NCBI GenBank assembly: GCA_016206685.1
Contig: JACQRB010000003.1
Span: 1 to 6,702, forward strand
Source: Candidatus Omnitrophota bacterium
GTDB taxonomy: Bacteria > Omnitrophota > Gorgyraeia > Aquiviventales > Aquiviventaceae
Reading direction: 5' to 3'
DNA: 6,702 nt
In this document: positions 1 through 5,143 of the stretch, piece by piece
Position numbering within the stretch: the first letter of the stretch is position 1
Layout of the letters: every line of letters starts with the position of its first letter
The notes under the pieces: model-generated
Database searches by the model: none
What the model was told of the DNA's origin: nothing
What the model saw: the letters and a program-made list of their open reading frames with translations, nothing else
Made by a program: the position numbers and the translations under genes

Positions 1-885
1 ATGGCCAAGCTCTCTTCCCAGGCCCGCCGGACGCTGGCGGACCTGGACGCCTGCGGCAACACGACCAAAGCCATCACCAAAGGGATCGCCATCGGCTCGG
101 CGGTGATCGCGGCGGTGTCGCTCTTCAACGCGTACATCACCGACATCGCCCGCCTGCTGGGCCGGTCGTATCAGGAGATCGCGGCCTCGCTGTCCATCTC
201 GGAGCCGGCCGTCTTCGTCGGCTTCCTCATCGGCGGGGCGGTGCCGCTCTTGTTCAGCGCGCTGACCATCCGGGCCGTGGGGCGCGCGGCGTTTCTCATC
301 GTGCAAGAGGTGCGTCGGCAGTTTCAGGATGCCGAGATCTGGGCGGGCCGCAAGGACCCGGACTACAACCGCGTGGTGTCCATCTGCACGCAGGAAGCGC
401 AGAAAGAGCTGATCGGGCCCGGGCTCTTGGCGGTGCTCACGCCCGTGGTGGTGGGCTTGGCGTTGCACAAAGAGGCGCTGGGCGGATTTCTGGCCGGCAC
501 CATTCTCGCCGGGCAACTGTTGGCCGTCTTCATGGCCAACGCCGGCGGGGCGTGGGACAACGCGAAGAAATTCATCGAGGATGGCCACTATGGCGGCAAG
601 GGCTCCGAGGCGCATAAGGCCTCGATCACCGGTGACACCGTCGGGGATCCGCTCAAGGACACCGCCGGGCCTGCGCTCAATCCGCTCATCAAAGTGATGA
701 ACATGGTCAGCCTGCTGATCGTGCCGTTTGTGATCCGGGCCGAGGAGCCCAGCGCCCTGCTGTGGCTGGTGGTCGCGCTGGCGCTGGCAGGCCTGGCCTG
801 GGCGGTGATGCAGAGCAAGCGGGAATCGCCGGCGATGCGCCAATGGTCGGCGAAGCTGGCGACTGAGCCGGCCCAGACCACTTGA
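1..885 (+). CDS. hppA: Membrane-bound proton-pumping pyrophosphatase, C-terminal part (5' end outside window)
   Basis: Integral membrane pyrophosphatase that couples hydrolysis of pyrophosphate to ion pumping across the cytoplasmic membrane. The 294 residues visible are the C-terminal part of a family protein of roughly 650-800 residues. The ATG at base 1 is probably an internal methionine, because the family reads straight through here and the N-terminal PPi-binding half is missing. Visible hallmarks are GNTTKAITKG (residues 19-28), several hydrophobic membrane spans, GGAWDNAKK (182-190), and the acidic stretch GDTVGDPLKD (211-220) followed by TAGPALN, which supplies conserved Mg-PPi ligands. 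In the family literature, Lys in place of Ala within GNTT(A/K)A, with Thr three residues later, marks the K+-independent H+-pumping subfamily; both are present (K23, T26). That makes Na+ pumping unlikely, by inference. The stop codon overlaps the predicted promoter of the next gene. Confidence 0.96.
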   Translation: MAKLSSQARRTLADLDACGNTTKAITKGIAIGSAVIAAVSLFNAYITDIARLLGRSYQEIAASLSISEPAVFVGFLIGGAVPLLFSALTIRAVGRAAFLIVQEVRRQFQDAEIWAGRKDPDYNRVVSICTQEAQKELIGPGLLAVLTPVVVGLALHKEALGGFLAGTILAGQLLAVFMANAGGAWDNAKKFIEDGHYGGKGSEAHKASITGDTVGDPLKDTAGPALNPLIKVMNMVSLLIVPFVIRAEEPSALLWLVVALALAGLAWAVMQSKRESPAMRQWSAKLATEPAQTT

Positions 886-910
886 CGCTCGCCAGGGGCT
901 GTGTTAGAGT
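882..910 (+). promoter_or_regulatory. Candidate sigma-70 promoter for the lipoprotein gene
   Basis: TTGACG at 882-887 (5/6 match to the -35 consensus) is followed after 17 nt by TAGAGT at 905-910 (4/6 match to -10), with a TG at 902-903 placed as in an extended -10. Transcription would begin near 917, giving a leader of about 29 nt before the ATG at 946. The -35 overlaps the hppA stop codon. This suggests that the lipoprotein gene and those behind it can be transcribed separately from hppA. It is a by-eye motif match only. Confidence 0.55.
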
Positions 911-930
911 CACATGGAGCCGGAACTGAG

Positions 931-937
931 AAGGAGG
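931..937 (+). promoter_or_regulatory. Strong Shine-Dalgarno site that fixes the lipoprotein start
   Basis: AAGGAGG lies 8 nt upstream of ATG 946. It is the best ribosome-binding site in the window. It rules out the in-frame GTG at 901, which lies upstream of it, inside the promoter, and has no such site. Confidence 0.9.
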
Positions 938-945
938 ATGTTCTA

Positions 946-1659
946 ATGACCGAAAAACGAAAAAACCAAAAAACCGAAACACGTTTTTCAGTTTTTAGGT
1001 TTTTAGGTTTTTCGGTTTTCCTGATGGTGCTGAGCGGCTGCGCCGTGAAATTCGCCCAGCGCTCGTCGTGGGACATCCAACAGATCCAGACCCTCAGCGA
1101 GCAGTTGGAGCAGTTCCGCACGCTCGCGCAACTCAAATCCGAAGAAGCCCAGAGTCTTCGGCAGGCCAAATCCATGCTGGACCAGCGTCTCTCCTCGCCT
1201 GATATCAGCGTTGGGTTTGATGAACGGGGCCTCATCGTGCGCGTCTTGGATACGGTGCTGTTTGACTCCGGAAAAGCGAAGCTGCGCAAGGAGGCGTATG
1301 CCGTCCTCGAGCAGGTCGCGAGCGTCCTGAACAAGGAAGCGGTTGATCAACCCATTGCCGTGGAAGGGCACACCGACAACGAGCCGATCAAGCATTCAGG
1401 GTGGAAAGATAATTGGGAGCTCTCGCTGGCCAGGGCGCGCTCGGTGCTGACCTACTTGGTGCAGGAGCGTCGCGTGGCGCCTGCGCGGGTGTCCACCGTC
1501 GGGTATGGCGAGTACCGCCCCATCGCGTCCAACGAGACGCCGGAAGGCCGCCGGGCCAACCGGCGCGTGGAGATCGTGGTGCTCCCGCGGGGAACCACGG
1601 TGCAGGGGCCGGCTGATTCCCGGGAAGCGGCGCGGGGCGCCAGCGCCTATCGGAAGTAG
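946..1659 (+). CDS. OmpA-family (Pal/MotB-like) peptidoglycan-binding lipoprotein
   Basis: Predicted outer-membrane lipoprotein of 237 residues that anchors the envelope to peptidoglycan. Start chosen at ATG 946 because of its ideal AAGGAGG site. Residues 1-13 are basic and polar, 14-28 are a Phe/Val/Leu-rich hydrophobic core, and LSGC (29-32) is a lipobox with Cys32 as the lipidated residue. A heptad-like Gln/Leu/Glu-rich segment at about 40-80 probably forms a coiled coil. An OmpA C-terminal domain follows at about 86-214: LFDSGKAKL, GHTDNEPIK (141-149) with D144, LSLARAR (159-165) with R163, and RRANRRVEIVV near 202-212. D144 and R163 match the diaminopimelate-binding pair of the family. 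The spacing between them resembles MotB-type domains rather than classic Pal. A short charged tail ends the protein. The signal peptide is encoded by an A/T-rich palindromic repeat (951-1014). The next gene follows after 12 nt. Without tol genes nearby I do not call it pal. Confidence 0.9.
   Translation: MTEKRKNQKTETRFSVFRFLGFSVFLMVLSGCAVKFAQRSSWDIQQIQTLSEQLEQFRTLAQLKSEEAQSLRQAKSMLDQRLSSPDISVGFDERGLIVRVLDTVLFDSGKAKLRKEAYAVLEQVASVLNKEAVDQPIAVEGHTDNEPIKHSGWKDNWELSLARARSVLTYLVQERRVAPARVSTVGYGEYRPIASNETPEGRRANRRVEIVVLPRGTTVQGPADSREAARGASAYRK
951..1014. repeat. 64-bp imperfect palindrome of eight 8-bp units inside the signal-peptide codons
   Basis: The left half splits into four octamers at 951, 959, 967 and 975: CGAAAAAC, GAAAAAAC, CAAAAAAC, CGAAACAC. 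The right half has GTTTTTCA, GTTTTTAG, GTTTTTAG and GTTTTTCG at 983, 991, 999 and 1007, with a decayed fifth unit at 1015. Folded about 982/983 with no spacer, 27 of 32 positions are complementary, and the outermost octamers match perfectly. It is sharply A/T-rich against the GC-rich surroundings. Three octamers make 24 nt, so the translation repeats every eight residues (FSVFRFLG then FSVF; TEKR then TETR). It lies 2 nt after the ATG, so the mRNA could fold there. Confidence 0.9.
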
Positions 1660-1671
1660 GAGAACCGGACC

Positions 1672-1998
1672 ATGCGTCGAGGGGTGCTCATTGGGCTGAT
1701 CGCCGCCGTCGTCCTCTGCATCGTGCTGGCCGTAGCCGTGGCTTCGATCGGGACGCAATTAGACGAGACCCGGTTGGATCGGGACGATCTGGAAATGCAG
1801 GTGGATGACCTGCAGGGCGAGCTCGATTCGTTGCGCACGGAGCGCGACACGGTCAAGACGGAGCGTGAGACGCTCAAAACCAGAACGGAGGAGCAGCTCA
1901 AGACGATTGAGCAGCTCAAAGCCGAATCGGGGCGGACGGCAAACAGCCAGACGCAGCTATCAGGGCAGCAGCAACCTGCGCCAGCTTCCACGCCTTGA
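1672..1998 (+). CDS. Small membrane-anchored coiled-coil protein of unknown function
   Basis: Not recognised as a named family. The 108 residues have an Arg-Arg N-terminus, one hydrophobic segment at about 5-25 (a membrane anchor or uncleaved signal; no lipobox), then a strongly charged heptad-like region at about 28-86 rich in Leu, Glu, Asp, Arg and Thr. A Gln/Ser/Pro/Ala-rich, probably disordered tail runs from about 87 to 108. The likely topology is a short cytoplasmic end with a coiled-coil stalk in the periplasm. Start ATG 1672 is supported by AGGAG at 1658-1662, which overlaps the TAG stop of the lipoprotein gene and gives 9-nt spacing, so the two genes are probably co-transcribed and translationally linked. 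By inference the stalk could reach toward the coiled-coil part of the neighbouring lipoprotein. Low-complexity coiled coils make homology-based naming unreliable. Confidence 0.8.
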   Translation: MRRGVLIGLIAAVVLCIVLAVAVASIGTQLDETRLDRDDLEMQVDDLQGELDSLRTERDTVKTERETLKTRTEEQLKTIEQLKAESGRTANSQTQLSGQQQPAPASTP

Positions 1999-2050
1999 AC
2001 GAGACCGTCCGTTTGAGTCACGTGGGCGCACACGCACGCGAGTAAACCTT

Positions 2051-2103
2051 GGAAGGGATGGCCCCGCCACAGGGCCACAGGTGGCGCGGGGCCATCCCTT
2101 TCC
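2051..2103. repeat. Strong GC-rich hairpin just upstream of uppS
   Basis: The 117-nt gap between the coiled-coil gene and uppS holds one clear structure. Bases 2053-2065 pair perfectly with 2088-2100 (13 bp), and GCCAC 2066-2070 pairs with GTGGC 2081-2085 after a 2-nt bulge. The loop is 2071-2080. A further 2 bp can form at the base if one T is bulged (2051-2052 with 2102-2103). CCACAGG occurs twice, at 2067 and 2075. The hairpin ends 12 nt before the uppS ATG. No T-run follows (CTTTCCACTTCTC), so a classical terminator is doubtful. It may instead be a leader structure, a processing site or a REP-like palindrome. I saw no convincing promoter in 1999-2050. Confidence 0.85.
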
Positions 2104-2115
2104 ACTTCTCATCGG

Positions 2116-2901
2116 ATGAACGGGCTGGATCTGACCAGGCTGCCCAAGCATATCGCCGTCATCATGGACGGCAATGGCCGTTGGGCCGACGGCCAAGGCC
2201 TGCCTCGTATCCTGGGCCACCGCGCCGGAGCCGAGGCGGTGCGCCGCATCGCCGAGGCCGCTCGCGAGCTCGGGGTGCCGGCGCTGACCCTCTATGCCTT
2301 CTCCTGGGAGAACTGGGACCGTCCCGATGAGGAGATCCAGGCGTTGATGGCGTTGCTGGAGCAATTCCTGGATAGCGAACTTGGCACCCTGCGCAAGAAC
2401 CAAATCCGCCTGCGGGCCATGGGACGGCTTGATCGGCTTCCCTCGACGGTCTTGAGGCATCTGAACCAGGTCATGGCCGACACGGCCCACCTGGATCAGA
2501 TGACCTTGACCTTGGCGCTCAGCTACGGCGGACGCCAGGAGCTGGTGGATGCCTCCAGGCGCATCGCTCGACTCGTCTGCGAGGGGCGTCTGTCCCCTGA
2601 GCAGATCGACGAAGCCGTCGTCAGCCGGCACCTGTACCTGCCGGATCTGCCGGACCCGGATTTGTTGATCCGCACCTCCGGCGAGCAGCGCCTCTCGAAC
2701 TTCCTCCTGTGGCAGATTTCCTACTGCGAGCTGTACGTCACGCCGACCCTCTGGCCGGCATTCACGAAAGACGATCTCGTGCAGGCGATTGCGGCCTACC
2801 AGCAGCGGGAGCGCCGGTTTGGCAAGACCGGCGCGCAGTCCCCCCAGTCCGCACAGATCAACGGCGCCTCAGGGCGCCGCGGAGGCGAGGTGGGCGGATG
2901 A
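2116..2901 (+). CDS. uppS: Undecaprenyl diphosphate synthase (cis-prenyltransferase)
   Basis: Cytosolic, membrane-associated enzyme that condenses isopentenyl diphosphate units onto farnesyl diphosphate with cis double bonds, making the C55 lipid carrier for peptidoglycan and other surface polymers. The 261 residues show all family blocks in order: IMDGNGRWA (16-24) with catalytic Mg-binding D18, GHRAG (35-39), FSWENWDRP (62-70), SYGGRQEL (136-143), RTSGEQRLSNF (186-196) and the WP pair near 213-214. Residues 237-261 form a polar, glycine-rich tail beyond the usual end. ATG 2116 is the only plausible start: upstream in frame there is no ATG, GTG or TTG back to a stop at 2014, and the next Met (17) lies in the active site. 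No Shine-Dalgarno sequence is visible before it, only a large hairpin. The last base of the stop codon is the first base of the cloverleaf element leading to cdsA. Confidence 0.96.
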   Translation: MNGLDLTRLPKHIAVIMDGNGRWADGQGLPRILGHRAGAEAVRRIAEAARELGVPALTLYAFSWENWDRPDEEIQALMALLEQFLDSELGTLRKNQIRLRAMGRLDRLPSTVLRHLNQVMADTAHLDQMTLTLALSYGGRQELVDASRRIARLVCEGRLSPEQIDEAVVSRHLYLPDLPDPDLLIRTSGEQRLSNFLLWQISYCELYVTPTLWPAFTKDDLVQAIAAYQQRERRFGKTGAQSPQSAQINGASGRRGGEVGG

Positions 2902-3038
2902 TCCCACCACCTGCGCCGGTCTGCCGAAGGCAGACCCGATGAGTTCGATGAGCAGACGAGAACAGATCGCGCACTCATCGCCACGGCGGCTTCCGCCGTG
3001 TGGCGATACCAGCCGCCGTGAGGCGCAGGTGGTGGGAT
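2901..3038 (+). promoter_or_regulatory. 138-bp cloverleaf-like inverted-repeat element enclosing the cdsA ribosome-binding site
   Basis: It fills the whole uppS-cdsA gap. Outer stem: 2901-2917 is the exact reverse complement of 3022-3038 (17 bp). Inside, with almost no unpaired junction bases, are three arms. Arm A is 2918-2925 with 2929-2936 (8 bp, GAA loop). Arm B is 2937-2944 with 2973-2980 (8 bp). Arm C is 2982-2991 with 3011-3020 (10 bp). Only C2981 and A3021 are left over at the junction. A competing local hairpin pairs 2977-2989 with 2993-3007 (13 bp, one 2-nt bulge) and excludes arms B and C. The 3' strand of the outer stem contains the cdsA Shine-Dalgarno-like AGGTGG (3027-3032) and the first two bases of its ATG, so the fold would hide the start. 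It could be a cis-regulatory RNA or a domesticated palindromic mobile element. The pairing is read directly; the function is inferred. Confidence 0.75.
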
Positions 3039-3897
3039 GAACCTGCTGCAGCGGCTGAGCACCTCGACGATTCTGATCCTCGCGGTCGTGGGCACGCTGT
3101 TTGCCTGTCCCTTGTGGACTTTTGCGCTGGTCGTCATCGCGTTCATCGCGGTGGCGCTGTACGAGTTCTTCACCATGGTGCGCCAGCGGGGGATCCTGGT
3201 GCATCGGCCGCTGAGCATCGGCCTGGGCGTGGTCTTCAGCCTCCTCGTGGCGTGGCGCTCGCTGGTTGAGCCGGGCCTGGTGCCGGCGCCGGCCTTAGGG
3301 GCAGGCGCGACGGTATTCGGGTGGGCCTGGGACATCTTCTGGCCGGTGACGATCGTGCTGATTTTCCTGCGCCAGTTCACGCGGCAGAATACCTTTGAAG
3401 CCCTGAGCGGGCTGGCCACGACGCTGTTTGGCCTGGCCTATATCTCGGGGCTGTTCAGCTACTTGTTCTATCTCCGCGCGTTTCAGGGACAAGACGGCGC
3501 GTGGCTGATCGTGTTTTTGATTCTGGTCACCAAGATGGGCGATGCGGGGGCGTTTGTCATCGGCAATCTCCTGGGCCGCCACACCCTCATGGCCCGCATC
3601 AGCCCGCGCAAGACCGTGGAAGGGTTTGTGGGGGGGGCGCTGGTGAGCGCGGCGATCGGCGCGCTGGCCGTGCCGATGGTGGGGCGGCTGGCCGGCTCTG
3701 CGTGGAGCGGGTTGTGGATGGGATTGGTCTTGGGGCTGGTGGGGCAGCTGGGGGATCTGGCCGAATCGTTGATCAAGCGGGACTGCCAGGTCAAGGATTC
3801 CGGCCGCCTCCTGCCGGGACTGGGCGGTATTTTGGATGTCCTCGATAGCCTCCTCTTTACGGCTCCCGTGTTTTACGCCTTGCTGATTTATCCCTGA
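3037..3897 (+). CDS. cdsA: Phosphatidate cytidylyltransferase (CDP-diglyceride synthase)
   Basis: Multi-spanning inner-membrane enzyme that converts phosphatidic acid and CTP to CDP-diacylglycerol plus pyrophosphate, the branch point for phospholipid synthesis. The 286-residue length is normal. Hydrophobic spans fill most of the protein from residue 10 on. Conserved blocks are GDAGAFVIGNLLGR (168-181), ISPRKTVEG (188-196), SLIKRD (244-249) and the C-terminal signature KDSGRLLPGLGGILDVLDS (253-271). In the signature, the usual His of PGHGG is Leu262 and the usual Arg of LDRxD is Val268; the acidic residues D267 and D270 remain. Similar relaxed signatures occur in some CdsA subfamilies, so I still call it active. 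ATG 3037 is the only start: a stop lies in frame at 3019 and no start codon intervenes. Its ribosome-binding site lies in the 3' strand of the 2901-3038 element. dxr begins 8 nt after the stop. Confidence 0.94.
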   Translation: MNLLQRLSTSTILILAVVGTLFACPLWTFALVVIAFIAVALYEFFTMVRQRGILVHRPLSIGLGVVFSLLVAWRSLVEPGLVPAPALGAGATVFGWAWDIFWPVTIVLIFLRQFTRQNTFEALSGLATTLFGLAYISGLFSYLFYLRAFQGQDGAWLIVFLILVTKMGDAGAFVIGNLLGRHTLMARISPRKTVEGFVGGALVSAAIGALAVPMVGRLAGSAWSGLWMGLVLGLVGQLGDLAESLIKRDCQVKDSGRLLPGLGGILDVLDSLLFTAPVFYALLIYP

Positions 3898-3905
3898 TCC
3901 TCCTC

Positions 3906-5081
3906 ATGAAACGCATCGCGGTGCTGGGCTCGACCGGCTCCATCGGCAGGAGCACCCTCGACGTGATTGCGCGTCACCCGCAGCGCCTGTCGCTCGTCGG
4001 GCTGTCCGCGCACTCGCGCATCGAGCTCTTGCAGGAGCAGATCGCCCGCTTCCAGCCTGAGGTGGTCGCGGTGCTCGATGACGCCGCCGCCGTTCGGCTG
4101 CGCCGTCAGGTGGGCGGGACGACCCAGGTGCTGCAGGGCGTCGAGGGGCTGACGCGCGTGGCGACGCATCCGAGCGTCGATCTCATCGTGGTGGGAACCG
4201 CAGGGCCTGATGCGCTCCTGCCGCTGGTGCGCGCGATCGAAGCCGGCAAAGACGTCGCGCTGGCCTCCAAAGAGCTGCTGGTCATGGCCGGGGAGCTCAT
4301 CATGCGCAAGGTCCAGGAGCACGGCAGGCGCCTGCTCCCCGTTGATAGCGAGCACGCCGCGCTGTTTCAGTTGCTGCAGGGTGTCCCGCGCGAGCAGGTG
4401 GAGCGCGTGATTCTCACCGGCAGCGGGGGCTCGTTGTGGTCGTTGGATGCGGCGCAGCAAGACCACGTCAGTCCGGAGCAGGTCCTCCGTCATCCGAAGT
4501 GGCAGATGGGGCCGAAGATCACCGTGGATTCGGCGACGTTGATGAACAAGGGCTTGGAAGTGATCGAGGCCCACTGGCTCTTTGCGGCGCCGCTGGACCG
4601 GATCCGGGTGGTGATTCATCCGCAAGCCGTCGTGCATGCGATGGTGGAGCTGCGTGATGGCAGTTGCTTGGCCCAGATGAGCCCCTGCGATATGCGGCTG
4701 CCCATCCAGGCGGCCCTCAGCTTTCCGGAACGCTGGACGGCCGACGTGCCGCGCCTGCAGTGGACGCAATTGGCGGGGTTGCAGTTTTTTGATCCGGACC
4801 TGGATCGCTTTCCCTGCCTGCGCCTGGCGCTGGAGACCGCCCGTCTGGGCGGGACCGCCTGCGGCGTGCTCTCCGCGGCGAACGAAACGGCCGTGTGGGC
4901 GTTTTTGCGCGAGACGATCGCCTTCGGAGACATCCCGCGCGTGATCGAGGAGACCCTCGCCGGACATGCCCCGCTGGCGCATCCGACGCTCGAGGAGATT
5001 CTGGCTGCCGATCAATGGGCGCGTCAGGCCGCCCAGGGTGTCATTCGGGAAAACAAAAGGTTTGTTCAAAGTGTCATGTGA
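3906..5081 (+). CDS. dxr: 1-deoxy-D-xylulose 5-phosphate reductoisomerase
   Basis: Cytosolic MEP-pathway enzyme (also ispC) that rearranges and reduces DXP to 2-C-methyl-D-erythritol 4-phosphate with NADPH and a divalent metal; it is the target of fosmidomycin. Its 391 residues are full length. GSTGSIG (8-14) is the dinucleotide-binding loop. D147 and E149 (VDSEH) and E218 (NKGLE) are the metal ligands. S173, S209, N214 and K215 match substrate-binding residues of the E. coli enzyme. HPKW (196-199) is the active-site flap, and the SAANETAVWAFL block (323-334) marks the C-terminal domain. Small departures are SLW after GSGG, where PFR is common, and CDMR (261-264) where PDMR is usual. There is no Shine-Dalgarno sequence: the 8 nt after the cdsA stop are pyrimidine-rich, so translation probably depends on coupling from cdsA. 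The last residues (about 384-391) and the stop codon fall inside a 7-bp-unit palindrome, so the original C-terminus may have been altered. Confidence 0.97.
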   Translation: MKRIAVLGSTGSIGRSTLDVIARHPQRLSLVGLSAHSRIELLQEQIARFQPEVVAVLDDAAAVRLRRQVGGTTQVLQGVEGLTRVATHPSVDLIVVGTAGPDALLPLVRAIEAGKDVALASKELLVMAGELIMRKVQEHGRRLLPVDSEHAALFQLLQGVPREQVERVILTGSGGSLWSLDAAQQDHVSPEQVLRHPKWQMGPKITVDSATLMNKGLEVIEAHWLFAAPLDRIRVVIHPQAVVHAMVELRDGSCLAQMSPCDMRLPIQAALSFPERWTADVPRLQWTQLAGLQFFDPDLDRFPCLRLALETARLGGTACGVLSAANETAVWAFLRETIAFGDIPRVIEETLAGHAPLAHPTLEEILAADQWARQAAQGVIRENKRFVQSVM

Positions 5082-5130
5082 AATGTGTAATGTAGTTTGT
5101 TCCATTACACTTTACACATTGAACATTCCA
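5064..5130. repeat. A/T-rich palindrome of 7-bp units across the dxr stop codon
   Basis: Left units are TGTCATG (5072), TGAAATG (5079) and TGTAATG (5086). Right units are CATTACA (5103), CTTTACA (5110), CATTGAA (5117) and CATTCCA (5124). The inner pair 5086-5092 / 5103-5109 is perfect, and 5079-5092 with 5103-5116 matches at 12 of 14, around a 10-nt loop. Farther out TGTTCAA (5064-5070) matches TTGAACA (5119-5125) exactly, out of register by 6 nt. The element supplies the dxr stop codon and fills most of the 62-nt gap to rseP. No T-run follows, so it is not an obvious terminator. It resembles the 8-bp-unit palindrome at 951-1014 in build but not in sequence. Confidence 0.82.
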
Positions 5131-5143
5131 CAGGTTGTTTAAG

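Noticed and set aside
1..3. ATG at base 1 as the true start of a short pyrophosphatase
   Set aside because: The family continues upstream of this point and the N-terminal PPi-binding half is required, so this is a truncated view of a longer gene.
901..945. GTG 901 as start of the lipoprotein
   Set aside because: It lies inside the predicted -10 region and upstream of the ideal Shine-Dalgarno site that serves ATG 946. It would also put 15 polar residues ahead of the signal peptide.
951..1020. CRISPR array or coding microsatellite only
   Set aside because: The units are 8 bp without spacers, so it is not CRISPR. The strand switch in the middle is not explained by a simple tandem repeat.
588..1334. 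248-residue antisense frame opposite hppA and the lipoprotein gene
   Set aside because: It is low complexity and antisense to two confident genes. Its KTEKPKN and FWFFRFSV stretches only reflect the palindrome, which reads alike on both strands.
2051..2103. Rho-independent terminator before uppS
   Set aside because: No T-run follows the stem and uppS starts 12 nt later, leaving no room for a separate promoter. A structural or leader role fits better.
2901..3038. Intact transposon or MITE
   Set aside because: The 17-bp ends look like terminal inverted repeats, but no clean target-site duplication lies outside them; the flanking GGATGA copies overlap the repeat itself. No transposase is encoded. 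A domesticated element remains possible.
3888..5105. 405-residue antisense open frame opposite dxr
   Set aside because: It is the complement of a strongly conserved dxr gene, His/Arg/Gln-rich with no recognisable domain. Long antisense frames are expected in GC-rich coding DNA.
5135..5143. TTG 5135 as start of rseP
   Set aside because: The only purine-rich AGG directly abuts it, leaving no spacing. ATG 5144 is correctly spaced and starts just before TM1.
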